A stretch of 64,000 nucleotides of DNA from Eublepharis macularius (GCF_028583425.1 NC_072801.1:61333766-61397765); one strand, 5' to 3'. Shown: positions 46,215 through 57,990, counted from the first letter of the stretch. The notes: generated from the letters alone by a model not told the origin. Made by a program: numbers and translations.

Positions 46215-46790
46215 GACATGGGCTGTTTCCACACAGGGCCAGCGCGCCCATTGAGGCCAGGTAGGTGGTTGCCTCAAGGTGCGGGGCACCAGAGGGGGCC
46301 CCGGGGGCGGGAGCATGCGCCATGGAGCTGCAGCCTTCCAGCCCTCCCGCCCTGTGCTGCCGCCGCCACCACAGCACACCCCTGTCCAGGCGCAGCAGCT
46401 GTAGGCAGGAGTCTGGGGCGGCACAGGACAACCGAGCGGGAGAGCTGGGAGGCCACCCACGCACCGTCCAAGCTGCCCACCGCAGCAATCGGGCTGGCTT
46501 GCACACACGCCTGTGATGACATTGCACATGACGTCATCATGCAGGCTGGTGTGTGTGTGTGTGTGCGCGCGTGCACACGCACACCAAAAACCCTGGTGCC
46601 GCTCCTGTTTCCACATGTCCCAGCATGGCGCTAAACTCACAGACTGAGAACATCTTCCTGGCTCAGTTTCTGACATCATCACGCCATGAGAGTGGAATCA
46701 TGGTGCGATGACATCAGAAATTGCGCCAGGAAGACGCTTTCAGTCCATGAGTTCAGCGCTACGCCGGGACATGTGGAAACGGTCATTATC
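46215..46790. mobile_element. Palindromic element interrupted by a GC-rich hAT MITE
   Basis: The left end GGGCTGTTTCCAC stops at 46232; its continuation ACATGTCCCAGCATGGCGCT resumes at 46613 and is mirrored by AGCGCTACGCCGGGACATGT, GGAAACGGTC at the right. Removing 46233-46614 restores one palindrome of about 195 bp. Confidence 0.75.
46233..46606. mobile_element. GC-rich 374-bp hAT MITE nested in a palindromic element
   Basis: Flanked by GTTTCCAC at 46225-46232 and 46607-46614. The interior shares GACGTCATCATGCAGG and the GC-rich body with 43562-43997. A TG/GC run at 46548-46570 is internal. Confidence 0.85.
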
Positions 46791-46897
46791 TCTGGATTCT
46801 AATTATAAGCATGTTTTGTTTTCTGCTTTGCAACTGGAAGAACACAGGACTGGGACTGCTTTACAGAGCAACACTGGCCTGACATGAGCACATGAAC

Positions 46898-47106
46898 CAG
46901 GGTTGCCAACTCCAATTTGGGAAATTCTTGGAGATTTGGGAGTGGAGCCTGGGGAGGGCGGTGTTTGGGGAGGGATGTCAGCAGGGTATAATGCAATAGA
47001 TCTCACCCAAGCAACTATTTTCTCCGGGGAAATGGATCTCTGCAGTCTTGAGATCAGCGGTAATTCCAGGAGATCTCCAAGCCCCACCTGGAGTTTGGCA
47101 ACTCTA
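46898..47106 (+). mobile_element. hAT MITE, AGGGTTGCCA family, copy 10 (forward)
   Basis: CAGGGTTGCCAACTCC to TTTGGCAACTCTA, flanked by ACATGAAC (46890-46897) and ACACGAAC (47107-47114). Confidence 0.85.
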
Positions 47107-47254
47107 ACACGAACCCTTATAGCAAGGCAGACCATTGGCACATCTGGCTTAGTGTAGCCTGCTCTGATTGGCAACAGTTCTCCAGGGTCTTGGGCAGAGA
47201 AAGTCTCTCCTGTTCCTTGAGATCTTGTAATGGGGCATCCCTTAATGGGAAATG

Positions 47255-47325
47255 TCAGGGGATGAACTTGGGGCCTTCCACATGCCAGCATGTGCTTTAC
47301 TGTGAGCCACAGACCAACCCCAACC
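47255..47325 (-). mobile_element. tRNA-type SINE fragment, reverse
   Basis: On the minus strand GGTTGGTCTGTGGCTCACAG, AAAGCACATGCTGGCATGTG and GAAGGCCCCAAG resemble the head of the copy at 58650. Weak. Confidence 0.4.
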
Positions 47326-48062
47326 AGGAGCTCTCGGAGAGTCTGAAGCTTTGAGAGCAAAGTCAATTGATAAGAAATTCCTGCATATAAAAAAATCCCC
47401 TACAAATTCATTTCTGTCCTCCTATGTGCCTGACATTTCCCTACATTAGTCCACTTCATATATCTGACGGAGATCCTTCCCGACCAAAAAGCCACTGAGA
47501 TTCTCAAACGGAATGCATTTTGCTATCATGCTGTTGAAGATTAACCTCGCTGCTCTTCCAGAATAAGATACCCCAGAATAAGCACCTGGGAGCACAATCA
47601 CACAAGAAGATGGAGTAATGAAGTATAGTGCCATTCTTCCTTTTAAAAACGTGTGGGTAAAACAGGTGAAATAAAAATTTTGCAATTAGTTGACAACATT
47701 CCAGGATTTTACCTTTAAAAGCTCTAACATTTTCAAATGTTTCAAATGATTCATCTTTGAATAATATTTTATATATATTTTAAAAAACATAACATTTTAG
47801 TTCTTAGTGAATTTTGTGGCCATAGTGTTAAGAATTAGCTCATGAGATTTAAAGTTTTCACACCTTGGTTGTTTTCACACGTTTGAAAACAAATGTGTGC
47901 GCCAGTCACTGTCTGATATGCCCGTACATGCAGCACTATTTGGATAATATCACTGCATCTTCAGTACCTGATATTATATTTACTTCATGCCACTCTAGAC
48001 CATTGCTTATTGTCAAGTGATATCAGTAAGGCCGATCCTGGTGGTTTCCCTCCATGCCACGA
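47326..48062. other. AT-rich DNA 3' of the Toll-like receptor gene
   Basis: This should contain the receptor's 3'UTR (minus strand). No clear minus-strand AATAAA was found. Otherwise nothing recognised. Confidence 0.4.
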
Positions 48063-51000
48063 TTACTCAATCACATTGAATTGCAAAACTTCTTGTTCTC
48101 TGGAGTCTTCCAGGGCCTCTCGGAGTTTGGCCCAGAACACATTCTCAGCCTCTGGGTCTTCAGGCCAACTGATGTAGCTCTTTTGCTTGATTAGTTTCCT
48201 GAGGCGATGATATGGAGACAGCCTAAAAGGGAAGACAAACAGGAATGAAATTTTCTACTCTCTAGTACACTTACCCCCCCCCCCCACGCACACACACACC
48301 TCTCCCCCACCGGCATTCCTGCTACATTCTCTGCCACGTCTATCTTCTCCATCCTATGCAATGCAGTAAATGTAGACATAACTCCCATACCACCATCAAT
48401 ATCCACGTCTCACCTCTCAAACAGAAGATGTCCCCACACTTACCTGTAGTTAGGAATGACCTCCAGAAAGACCACAACCAGTGGATCCTGCCCATGGTAG
48501 TAGATCTTGGAACAAGCAAGTTGAATTTCCAATGAGCACCACTCGCTTTCCAGGTAACTTTTGCTCACCAGGCACAAAGTTTTGCGGCTTTGGCTTATCC
48601 CATTCTGCACATTGTTCATGAAATACTCTCCAGGGGCAAAATCTCTAGGTCCAAAACACAGCCGGAAGCTAGGTTCCCCCTCCTCTTCCAGCTTTACCAG
48701 AAGGTTCTTCACCACCCATTCATGGTCCTGCCCGCAACAGGAAATGTAGGCATCATACTGATAGTCCTGTCCTTTCTGATGCAATGGCCTGTTGCCCAGG
48801 CCCTTCAGCAAATAATAACCATGCCTCAGGGTCCAACCAAACTTAGCATTGACCAAAGTACTAAGCAGGAGCAAAAGAATGATCATGGTGGTCACAGCAA
48901 AGAACTGCATTCCCCAAGTCTCGAAGCAGATGGAAAAGTCTTGCTGAACAAAGAGACCATCATACAAGCCAGGGCCAAAGCAATGATAGGAGCCCAGTAA
49001 GGCCACCTGAATATTTGGTTCAGACATAGACCAATTATGGAACCACATATTCTCACATGAGCAAGTTAAGGGGTTCCCAGAGGCATCCAGATACTTCAGT
49101 GAGGTGCGTCCACCAAGCAGATTTTTACTGATATTCCTCATGTCATTCTTGGTCAGGGAAAGCTCTTCTAGGGATTCCAAATCAGAAAAGATTTGTTCAG
49201 GCAAGTCCATGATAGAGCTGTCTTCAACCTGGAGTCGATGTAGAGTCTTCAGACCTTGGAAGAGGTTTGGACGGGGTCTCCAAATGCTCCCCTTGTCAGG
49301 GTAGATGTTAGAGAGATCCAGGGATTCTAGGCTAGTCAGGTTGACAAAGGAGAGGTTAAGGAACAAGGTGCTGGGATTGTCCTTCAAGGACAGGTATTGG
49401 AGATTATGCAGGCCTTGGAAGAGTTTTTCTGGAGGACAGATGGGCAGTCTAGGCATCTGAGAACTGAGGTCCAGTGTGTGGAGGGTGGAGAGACCAACGA
49501 AAGGGCTAGAATAATCATATTTGTTGTAAGTAAAGAGGTAGTTGTAACTGAGGTCCAACGTTTCTAGCTTTTTAAGGTGGGTAAAGGTTTCCACGGGTAG
49601 CTTGTAAAGGTCGTTATGATCCAAGGAGAGATACTTGAGAGAGGTGAGTCCCTTAAAGGCATGTCTTTGGATGGTGAGGATTCTATTTCTTGAAAGCAGG
49701 AGTGTCTCTAAGTGGTTGAGGACTTCAAAGGCAAAATACTTGAGCAACTTAATGCTGTTGTCTCTTAAGTCCAAGAACTCCATTTTACGCGCATAAACGA
49801 AAGTGTCACGGGTCACAGCGGTGATCTGGCAGTCCTGCAGGATGAGTTTCCGCAATGCTGCCATGCCCAAAAAAGATTTCTTCTCAAGATTGGTCAAGCG
49901 GTTTTTGGACAGATCCAGATAGCTCAAGCTCGTCAAAGGACGGAAGATGCCACTTTCCAACTCAGAGATCAAATTTCTTCTAAGGATCAGAGTATGTAGC
50001 CGCCTCTGTTTTTCCCAGGCACTGGAACGGATGGTCAGCAATTTACACTTGTCTAAGGAGAGGAATTCCAGGTTCTGAAAGTTGCTGAAGACCCCATTTT
50101 GCAAATGCTTGAAGTTTGTGGTGGACAGATCTAGCCATGAGAGGTTAGTGCAAGAACCCAGTTGGCTCAGGTGAGAAGCTGCCATCTTGGAATGCTTGAT
50201 GTCCAAAGAGGTCAGAGATGGGAGGCCCCGAAAGACAGAGCAAGCAGACGGCAGGCTGTGGTTTAATGACTGATTCATACTAGACAAGTGCAGCATGGTA
50301 AGGTTAGGAAGAGACACGTTGATAAGCTGGGAGATGTGGAAGGGGTTCATGTCCAAGGACAATTCCAGCAAAACGGGGGTTGCGCGGAAGGATTCAGACT
50401 CCACTTCCAACATGTCATTATGGCTCAGATTCAGTTGTTGCAAGCTGGGTAGGGAACAATTGGACAAGTCCAGCCTTGCAATGCCGTTGCTGTTCAAGCT
50501 GAGGTTCCTCACATTAGGCAAAACAATCCTGCTGGGACCCATACATGGAGCGGAGAGCTGATTAAAATCTAGATTTAGGAAGGTAAGGTTAGCTAAGCCT
50601 TTCACAGCAGTAGCTATCTCCTGGAAAACGGAAAGATTGTTGTTGGAAAGGTGAAGTTCCTGAAGAGCCAACTGAAACATGAAGGACCTGGGATGCAAGG
50701 AGGCCATTTTGTTGTGACCCAAGTGAAGCTGGCGTAGGTTCCTCAGGCTGGCCAACATGGAAGGCCCCACATAAGCCAAATAGTTCCAACTCAAATCAAG
50801 CGTCTCCAGGTCCTCCAAACCTTGGAAGGCATTTGGCTGAATGCTCGATATATGGTTGTTGTCCAGAAGCAGTTCTAACAAGTATGGAAGATGAGAAAAG
50901 GCCTTAGAGGTCACCTCATTAACATTGTTGTGGGAAGCATTGAGCCAACGAGTGGAGTTAGGCAAATGGGTAATGGCAGAACTTAGGTTGGAAATGGCCT

Positions 51001-51142
51001 GGGAAGAACAGATAGCGAGGCCTGGTTTGTTGGGTGGAAGGACACAGTAGTTCAGCCCAAAAGAATCAGCCCCCCAGTGGGACCACATCCAGAGGCTCAG
51101 CAGGACATGAAGCATCACGCAGGTAGGTGCAAAATGCAGCAT
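48063..51142 (-). CDS. Toll-like receptor of the TLR11/13/21/22 type; complete, two coding exons
   Basis: Exon 1 runs 51142-48444 and ends CTACAG|GTAAGT; exon 2 runs 48222-48063 after CCTTTTAG. The junction restores codon Arg900 and gives 952 aa. Order: signal peptide (about 1-24), a long ectodomain of LxxLxLxxN repeats with many N-glycosylation sites, a C-terminal LRR cap (NPLTCSCENMW), one membrane helix (about 747-767) and a TIR domain from about 796. TIR box 1 is YDAYISC, box 2 RLCFGPRDFAPG with the BB-loop Pro, and box 3 (FW) lies in exon 2. The receptor should sense microbial ligands and signal through MyD88-type adaptors. The long uninterrupted LRR domain and the exon 2 start LSPYHRLRKLI suggest the TLR11 family; the exact member (13-, 21- or 22-like) cannot be settled by eye. 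Confidence 0.96.
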
Positions 51143-51416
51143 GGTGACTCAAGAGCTCTGTGCGTATAGAGCTCTGTGTGCTCCAGCCTGTATTTCATAT
51201 ACTGTGGGATCTTCTCTGTCCGAGGAATTTGTTCCTCTTTCTGCAGAGCCTAAAAAAGATTGCAAAATGCTTCAGATGAGTCAAGAATGGGTTGTCTGCT
51301 TTATTCCCCAGAAATTCAGGCAAGTTACATGAGGAGTACTGAAAACATTATTTTTTTTACCCAGGATCATGTTTCAGCTATACAATGAAAACAATCACCA
51401 TAGAGAGGGGGAGAAA
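51143..51416 (-). promoter_or_regulatory. 5' flank of the Toll-like receptor gene
   Basis: Immediate upstream sequence (minus strand), with no CpG island or TATA box that I can point to. The transcription start may lie here or beyond the MITE at 51417. Confidence 0.3.
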
Positions 51417-51613
51417 TAGGGTTGCCAACTCTTAGGTTGGGAAATTCCTGGAAATTTGAAGGTGGAACGAGGGGCGGGACCTCAGCAGGGTATAATGCCA
51501 TAGAGTCCACCTTCCAAGGCAGCCATTTACTCCAGGACAATGATCTCTGTTGCCTGGAGATTTGTGGTAATTCTGGAAGATCGCCAGGCCCCACCTGGAG
51601 GTTGGCAACGCCA
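51417..51613 (+). mobile_element. hAT MITE, AGGGTTGCCA family, copy 11 (perfect 8-bp duplication)
   Basis: TAGGGTTGCCAACTC to GGTTGGCAACGCCA, flanked by GGGAGAAA at 51409-51416 and 51614-51621. It lies about 275 bp upstream of the receptor start codon. Confidence 0.88.
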
Positions 51614-51718
51614 GGGAGAAACAGGTGCTGAGGTAATTTTTTTCCAGTTCGTTGCATTGGCCAACCAGATGCATGCACTTGAATGGAAATGGTGCACTGG
51701 GGAGTATCATATTAATAG

Positions 51719-51719
<1 letters not shown>

Positions 51720-51769
<50 letters not shown>
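51720..51769 (+). repeat. (CA)n microsatellite, about 25 units
   Basis: An uninterrupted CA run, likely polymorphic, roughly 0.6 kb upstream of the Toll-like receptor start. Confidence 0.98.
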
Positions 51770-51773
<4 letters not shown>

Positions 51774-52016
51774 CAGTGTTATATTGGCCTGGATCAGAGT
51801 CACACAACGTGCAACCAAAGTGCCTGAGGATCTCATGGTGGTGCCTAGTGCTTGGAAAGAGATGGTACATCATCCCATCGTACGCCTTTTCGACTGATAT
51901 GAAATGAGACCACCTGCTAAAGGCCGTAATTAGAAACCAAACCACCCCAACTTCCTTTTTCTGCATCCCACTTCAAGAGCATGGGTGGGACCCAAACTGA
52001 ATTGCACTCCAGTCTA

Positions 52017-52275
52017 AAATAATAATATAATAATAACAATCGATTTATACACCACCCTTCAGAATGACTTAACACCCACTCAGAGCAGTTTACAAAGTAT
52101 GTTACTATTATCCCCACAACAAAACACCCTGTGAGGAGGGTGGGGCTGAGAGAGCTCCAAAGAGCCGTGACTAGCCCAAGGTCACCCAGCTGGCTTCAAG
52201 CAGAGGAGTGGGGAATCAAACCGGGTTCTCCAGATTAGAGTCTGGCACTCTTAACCACTACACCAAACTGGTGTC
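52017..52275 (-). mobile_element. tRNA-derived SINE, reverse orientation, near full length
   Basis: Minus-strand head TTTGGTGTAGTGGTTAAGAG, B box GGTTTGATTCCC, middle AGCTGGGTGACCTTGGGC, and tail TGGGCATTAAGTTATTCTG-type region ending in AT-rich repeats. Confidence 0.82.
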
Positions 52276-52636
52276 CAGGAAAGTTAATGGATTTGCTGGG
52301 GTGTAAGTCTAATTGCAGTTAGAACTCCGGAACCAATTCAGTGTTCCAGAAAGACCAAGTGATCTGTCCGTCCTTGGATTAGGGTCTGTAAGAAATGCAA
52401 ATGTTGAGTTGCCAATTGGTCAGGGGGGAGGGGTACGGTTTAGAAGTAGCCAGGACATTTCCACATAAGTTTGCTATGCACAAATCAGCAGGTGAAACTT
52501 TTCCTGGCAAGGAACGAAACTAGACCACCTGCCTATTCCTGCTCCAACATTTTGGTATATACTTGTAACATTCAAATTGTTTCAGGAAGAGTCATTCTTC
52601 CTCCTTCTCACACACACAAAATCATATGTTACTGAA

Positions 52637-53157
52637 CAACAACAACATTTGATTTATATACCACCCTCCAGCACAACTTAATGCCCACTCAGAGTGGTTT
52701 ACAAAGTGTGTTATTATTATCCTCGCAACCAGGGCCAGACTGAGGGGGGGCGGGAGGGTAATCTGCCCCTGGCGCCGTCAAGCAGGGGGCACCGGGCGCA
52801 GCTGCCAGCCACTGGGAGCACACGGGCGGCAGCACGGGCGGCCTCCCAGCCCCCCCGCGCTGCCTCCGCCAACTCCGCGGCACGCTCCGCCCTGTGTGAT
52901 GATGTCACGGAAGTGACATTATCATGCAGGGCTGGGAGCGCGCAAGGAGCCGGACTTGGGTTGCCCTGGGTGCCGGCAACCCTAGATCAGCCATGCCCGC
53001 AACAATCACCCTGTGAGGTGGGTGGGGCTGAGAGAGCTGTGAGAGAGCTGTGACTGACCCAAGGTCACCCAGCTGGCTTCAAGCGGAGGAGTGAGAAATC
53101 AAACCCGATTGTCCAGATTAGAGTCCTACCATTCTTAACCACTATACCAAACTGGCC
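52637..53157 (-). mobile_element. tRNA-derived SINE, reverse, split by a GC-rich hAT MITE
   Basis: The tail part (52637-52729) and head part (53004-53157, with TTTGGTATAGTGGTTAAGAA and GGGTTTGATTTCTC on the minus strand) are continuous once 52730-53003 is removed. Confidence 0.82.
52730..52995. mobile_element. GC-rich 266-bp hAT MITE nested in a SINE
   Basis: Starts CAGGGCCAGACTGAGG; flanked by CTCGCAAC (52722-52729) and CCCGCAAC (52996-53003), one mismatch. It shares its body with 43562-43997. Confidence 0.85.
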
Positions 53158-54294
53158 CAGCTCTACCTACTGTATTCATTTACTCTGCAACAGCCTTTTC
53201 CCCATTGATTCAACAGCCAAAAAGGTGCTTGCACTTTTGATAAAGATATGTTTTGGGGGAAAAAACATAATTCTTTGGGGGGGGGGGAGTTATCAACAGT
53301 GTAAAAATGTCTTCAGAAGCTTCAGTGCATGATATGGCAAGCTGTGTGCATGCTAATAAGTGTGTGTGAGAGAGAAAATACCTCTGCCTACTCACCAGCA
53401 GATTTAAGTCTGAACGACTCTGAGTAGGAAGTCAGGCCCTATGGGACAGCATTGCTGGCAATTCTCACACACAGAGAGACAAAAATGGAGACTGCGAAGT
53501 AATAGGGGCAGGAGTCAGATAATGACAAATGTCTCTGGTCAATAGGGACAGTCGCCACATCTGCAAAAATTGCTGCAAATTGCTGTTAAGTCAAACTGAC
53601 AGTGAAAGAACAGCTGCTTCAAAAGTTGGCAACCGTAAAGAAAACAGCAACAGTTGAGTCAACAAAGTCTGTGGTACAGTTTTAACACCCTCACAGCATC
53701 AATGTCAAATTCTGCTCAAATGTTCCAGCACTTTTCACACCACCCTGTGAGTTTAATATGAGTAAGAGCATCATCAAGGGTTGAGCCCCCTGGAAAAAGT
53801 GAGGTAATTATGCCTCTACATCCAACAAAGTAGGCTTTCTAGCCCACACAATCTTACCTTTCAGTGCTTTTGTTGGTATAGAAGGTGCCCAGAAATGCCT
53901 TTTTGGTTTTTGCTGCAGCAGGCAAACATGGCTACCCACTAGGGCCAGATCTTGTGGAGGGCCTCATTCTGTCATAGGTGAATCACTGCTGACCTAAGCA
54001 CAGAATAAGCCAGGCAGGACTCAGTCAGAGGGAAGTGCCTCTCTCTCTCTCTTTTTGGAATTAATGATTTGTAAACATCCAAAATCAAAAGCAAGTTGAT
54101 CAGGAAACATTAAGCAGTTGTCCACTTTGAGGGTGCCATCAAGGTATTGCTATGATTGCCAGCAACCTACATGAGGCACATAACTGGTGTTTTATTTGTG
54201 AGAGCTAATGGTAAGGAGCTAGCTTCTTGACCGGTGGGGAATCTGTGTGTTCGAATTATTTACCTATCAGATCTAGGGAAGGTGGCACCACCAC
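53158..54294. other. Intergenic DNA, no recognised feature
   Basis: A poly-G run lies at about 53277-53288. Otherwise I recognise no gene or repeat family. Confidence 0.4.
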
Positions 54295-54695
54295 TAGAGA
54301 TGGGGACAAACTGGGGGGGGGGATGAACCATGAGGTTCGTCATGTTTCATGAACCACGAAATTTCACGAACCTGCCCCAGTTTGTGAACCGGTTGGTTTG
54401 GTTCGTGAAAACATCACTTCCAGGTAATCAAATAGTCACTTCTGGGTCAGCAGAAGGTCAATTCAGAGTCAGCAGAAGGTCTGCAGAAAGCCCAAAACCC
54501 CCCCCCTTGTCTAGGAAACTGATTGATTGGCGCCAGATTGTCTGCAGTGACGAACCAAAAAACGAACCAAACGAACCAGCCTAAAAGTTCGTGGCGGTTC
54601 GTCAGAAATGTGCTCTGATGAACTACCAGTTTGTGAATCACAAACTGGCCCGGAGTGCTGAACTTTGGTTCGTATTTCAGCTTGTGCCCATCTCA
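54295..54695. mobile_element. hAT-like MITE with GTTCGTGAA-rich subterminal repeats
   Basis: TAGAGATGGGGAC at the left and GTGCCCATCTCA at the right are inverted. Many copies of the motif GGTTCGT / ACGAACC lie inside in both orientations (CACGAACCTGCCCCAGTTTG against CAGTTTGTGAATCACAAACT). Flanks ACCACCAC and AACCACCC partly match. Confidence 0.7.
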
Positions 54696-54999
54696 AACCA
54701 CCCAGCTAACAGATGTGGTCAACTGTGCATAGAAAACAGCCATTTAGAATTTCAGGACAGACGGAGACAGCAAAAAAGCTGTTGTACAGTTCAGGATTGC
54801 TCTCTGTGGGTTGAGGGTAGCGACTGGCCTGACAAGAATGTCCTCTCCCTTCAATAGAGGCTTAATGTGTATGAGGAAATGGAAATGGACAGCTGAAGCT
54901 TTTCATGGCATGGAGGTAAATGACACACCCTCTTAAGCATCTAATAAAGGAACAGGGCTTTTTTCTTCAGGCCACTTAGTAACCCTACCTTGGACAGCC

Positions 55000-55228
55000 A
55001 GCATGCTGTGGTGATTAGTGTATCAGAATAGGGGCTTAGGAGACCCAGGTTCGAATCCCCACTTTTGCCATGGAAACTCACTAGGCAGCTGAGCCACTGC
55101 TCTCAGGCTAGCCTACCTCGCAGGGTTGTTGTTGTGAAAATGAAGCAGAGGGCAAGAGAATAGCATTGTAAGCCACTTTGGGTCCCCACTGGGGAGAAAA
55201 TGCGGGGTATAAATATCTAAATAAATAC
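55000..55228 (+). mobile_element. tRNA/MIR-type SINE, forward, near full length
   Basis: Head CTGTGGTGATTAGTGTATCA, B box GGTTCGAATCCCC, middle CTCAGGCTAGCCTACCTCGC, tail GGGTCCCCACTGGGGAGAAA then TGCGGGGTATAAATATC. Confidence 0.8.
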
Positions 55229-56311
55229 AATCACAGCTCATATTATTGGGTTGCTCATAACAGTAATACAGTAAAGAGGCAGCGAGGATTTATTTCTTCA
55301 ATCCATTTTTATGCCCTCTCCTCTTCTCAATGTGGTGTACATCTTGTTTTCCTCACCACTATGTTATTTTCATAACAAACTGGAGGTAGATTTAGCCTGG
55401 AGAGAACAACTGGCCCAGCGCCACCCATGGACTGTAACCACTGAACTGCTCTGTCTGTGTTTTCTCCCACTGAGTTTTGCTCCTACAGTGGCTCTTCTCC
55501 CTGTTCTCTAGGAATCATGCTAAATAGCTTGCTGGCCCTTAGTTGTGCCTCTTGGGCTTACTACCTGTCAGGCAGCTGTTTAAGGCATAGAAGTCCTGCT
55601 AGGAAACAAAAAGAGAGTCCACTCGCAGTGGCTAGGATCTGCTCTGGCATGATCCTCAAGGCAAAGGTGTGAAATACCCTTCCGGTCCTTCTTCACAGCT
55701 CCCTTCTACTCTCACCCAGACTTTAGAGCAAGTTGCACACCTTACCTTCAATTCCTGCCCTCTTGTGTTCAGCCTTTTCATCTCCCAAACTCGGGACAAG
55801 TGTTTTTTCTTTCTGTGTGCATTTGTAAATCTGTTCCGTTACTTCCTCAAAAGGTGGGATGACTCAAGACTAGTTATGCCAGTGAGCACTGTGCAGAAAA
55901 AGTGAAACCGCTGCAGCTTTTATGTTCAAGGAGGAAGTGGTGGGGAAGAATTTTCTCACTGCCAGGAATGGCCCGATTTGCACGTAGCTTTGAAGCTGGC
56001 TGTGGAGACAAACTACACACAATCTCGAAGCATAACATAAACTTGATCTCTGGACTCAAGAAATGACAGATTTTGTATCAGTAACAGCAGTTTTCAGAAA
56101 TGCTTCTAGACTTTAAAAAGCTGAAGATGTGACTCTTTTTCAGATCAGGTCAGCCTGGGCTGTGATTGCTCTCTAGGGCTGACATGGACACCAGGGAGAA
56201 CTTCTAGTGTGTGAAACTCTGCCGTGTTACTTGCTCTTTTGAGATCTGTGAAGCTTCACCTCTGATCCCATGCCTTTGAAGGCTTCAAGGACACCAGTTA
56301 GGAGGATAGGC

Positions 56312-56326
56312 ATTATTATTATTATT

Positions 56327-56359
<33 letters not shown>

Positions 56360-56360
56360 T
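56312..56360 (+). repeat. (ATT)n-(ATC)n compound microsatellite
   Basis: Six ATT units followed by about ten ATC units. Confidence 0.95.
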
Positions 56361-56483
56361 GAAAGTAACAGGACATTTTATGGTAGCAGGGAATCCCCAA
56401 CTCAACGCTAAAGCGCTGATCTCACCTAATGAACTATCTCCTGGTGTATGTATGTTAACAATCCCCCTCTCTTCTAAAAACTA

Positions 56484-56645
56484 TTACAGGTTCAAATCCC
56501 CACTCGGCCATGTAGCATGCAAGGCGATTTTGGTCCAGTCACTCACCTAATCTACTTCATAGGTTTTTTGTGAAGATACAGTGTGGAAAGGAGTGCTATA
56601 TAGTTTGAGCTCCTTGGAGAAAGGATGGGATTAAAATGTATTACA
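56484..56645 (+). mobile_element. tRNA/MIR-type SINE fragment
   Basis: GGTTCAAATCCCCACTCGG, TTTGGTCCAGTCACTCACC and GGAGAAAGGATGGGATTAAA in SINE order; the head is missing. Confidence 0.6.
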
Positions 56646-57785
56646 TAGGAATGCAGATTTACTTGATATATTCCAGGATGAAACAGATGCCAAAGTTTAT
56701 CCCACTCAGTCCCCTGGCTCAGATTAAGACCCACCACTCTTGGGTAGGGTTGCTTACATCTTGGAGGGGGGGAAACCTCCCATCCCTTTAACAGAGGACA
56801 TGTAGAAATGAGCTGCGGAAGATTTTCAGCGCACAGTGGTAAATAACACCACTTGGTAAATAACATCCTTTTAAGCTTCTTTTGAAGGGGCAGAGCTTTT
56901 TTTTTTTTTTTTTTTTACTCCCAGTTGTTTGCTATCCTATTCCAAGATCGCAGCCTTTCGCGCGATGTTTCGCGAGGCGGGGGGCTGTCTGGAATCGGCC
57001 AGTACTAGCCCAGCCAGCAGCTCCTTGCCCCCCTCTGCTCTTGCAAATGCTAGAAAGAGCCACTAGAGGACAGCCCAAAACCAACATCCACCCTTCTTAT
57101 TCAAACACACTGCAGGCTGGCAGGGGGAAAGTCTCTGACTGATTCTAGACTTTTGCTACAGGGGGCCTGGATGGAGTCCCATGGGAAAATGAGTCTCCCA
57201 AAGCTGGCACTGCACAGTTGGGAATTACGCCAGGCTTGGAGAGCAACAATAGCGGACCTAGCCAAACCTCCCGCCAAGAGATCCCAGCAATGTTTGTCCC
57301 CAACCTCCAAACGCACAGCTGTTACAAATAATGTCGGAAGTCTCTCTATCTATTGTTCGAATATAATTTTCCTACCTATGTTGGTCAATTGCATGTATTA
57401 GCGAGGAAGGTGTCGGTCCTTAATTCTGTCTGTGCCATGGAAGTACTGAAAGTTAATCCACGTCCCACAGCAGCAAAGTTTCCCCAAGTGGGAAGGCAAG
57501 ATGCACGCCTCTCATCATTTTGGTTTTATCTTGCTTGTTTCCCAGTTTGTAGCTCATTGCCGATCTTGACTAGAGTGTTACTCAGTTGAGACATCTTGAG
57601 ACAGTTCACAAGCCCCTCCTATGCAGACCTGCACCTTTTCAAACTTATGAACTTCAATGGACATAGAAGGGTATAACTCGGCTTAGCAGGGAACTGCGAT
57701 TGTCTGTGCATGTGCAAACTCTGCCCTTATCACGGAAGGAAGGAAGGATATAAATGTTGTTAAGAAAATAAATACCCTGACCTGG

Positions 57786-57990
57786 TTAGTGCAGGTGAGC
57801 CTGATCTTATCAGATCTCAGAAGCTAAGCAGGGTTGGCCTTGGTTAGTAATTGGATGGGAGACCTCCAACAAAGGCCAGGGTTGCAGAGGTAGGCAATGG
57901 CAAACCACCTCTGTTAGTCTCTTACCATGAAAACCCTACCAGGGATTACCATAAATCAGCTATGACTTGAGGACACTCTCCACCACCAAG
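57786..57990 (+). mobile_element. 5S-rRNA-derived SINE, copy 3
   Basis: GAGCCTGATCTTATCAGATC, TCAGAAGCTAAGCAGGGTTG and TTGGATGGGAGACC, then CAAACCACCTCTGTTAGTC and TCAGCTATGACTTGAGG. Colinear with 22245-22432. Confidence 0.87.

Noticed and set aside
46056-46682. 208-aa minus-strand open frame
   Set aside because: Spans the nested MITE/palindrome insertion; a by-product of high GC, with no protein similarity.
52017-52275. Possible tRNA gene (A- and B-box-like motifs)
   Set aside because: The motifs are the head of a repeated SINE; no cloverleaf with paired acceptor stem was seen.
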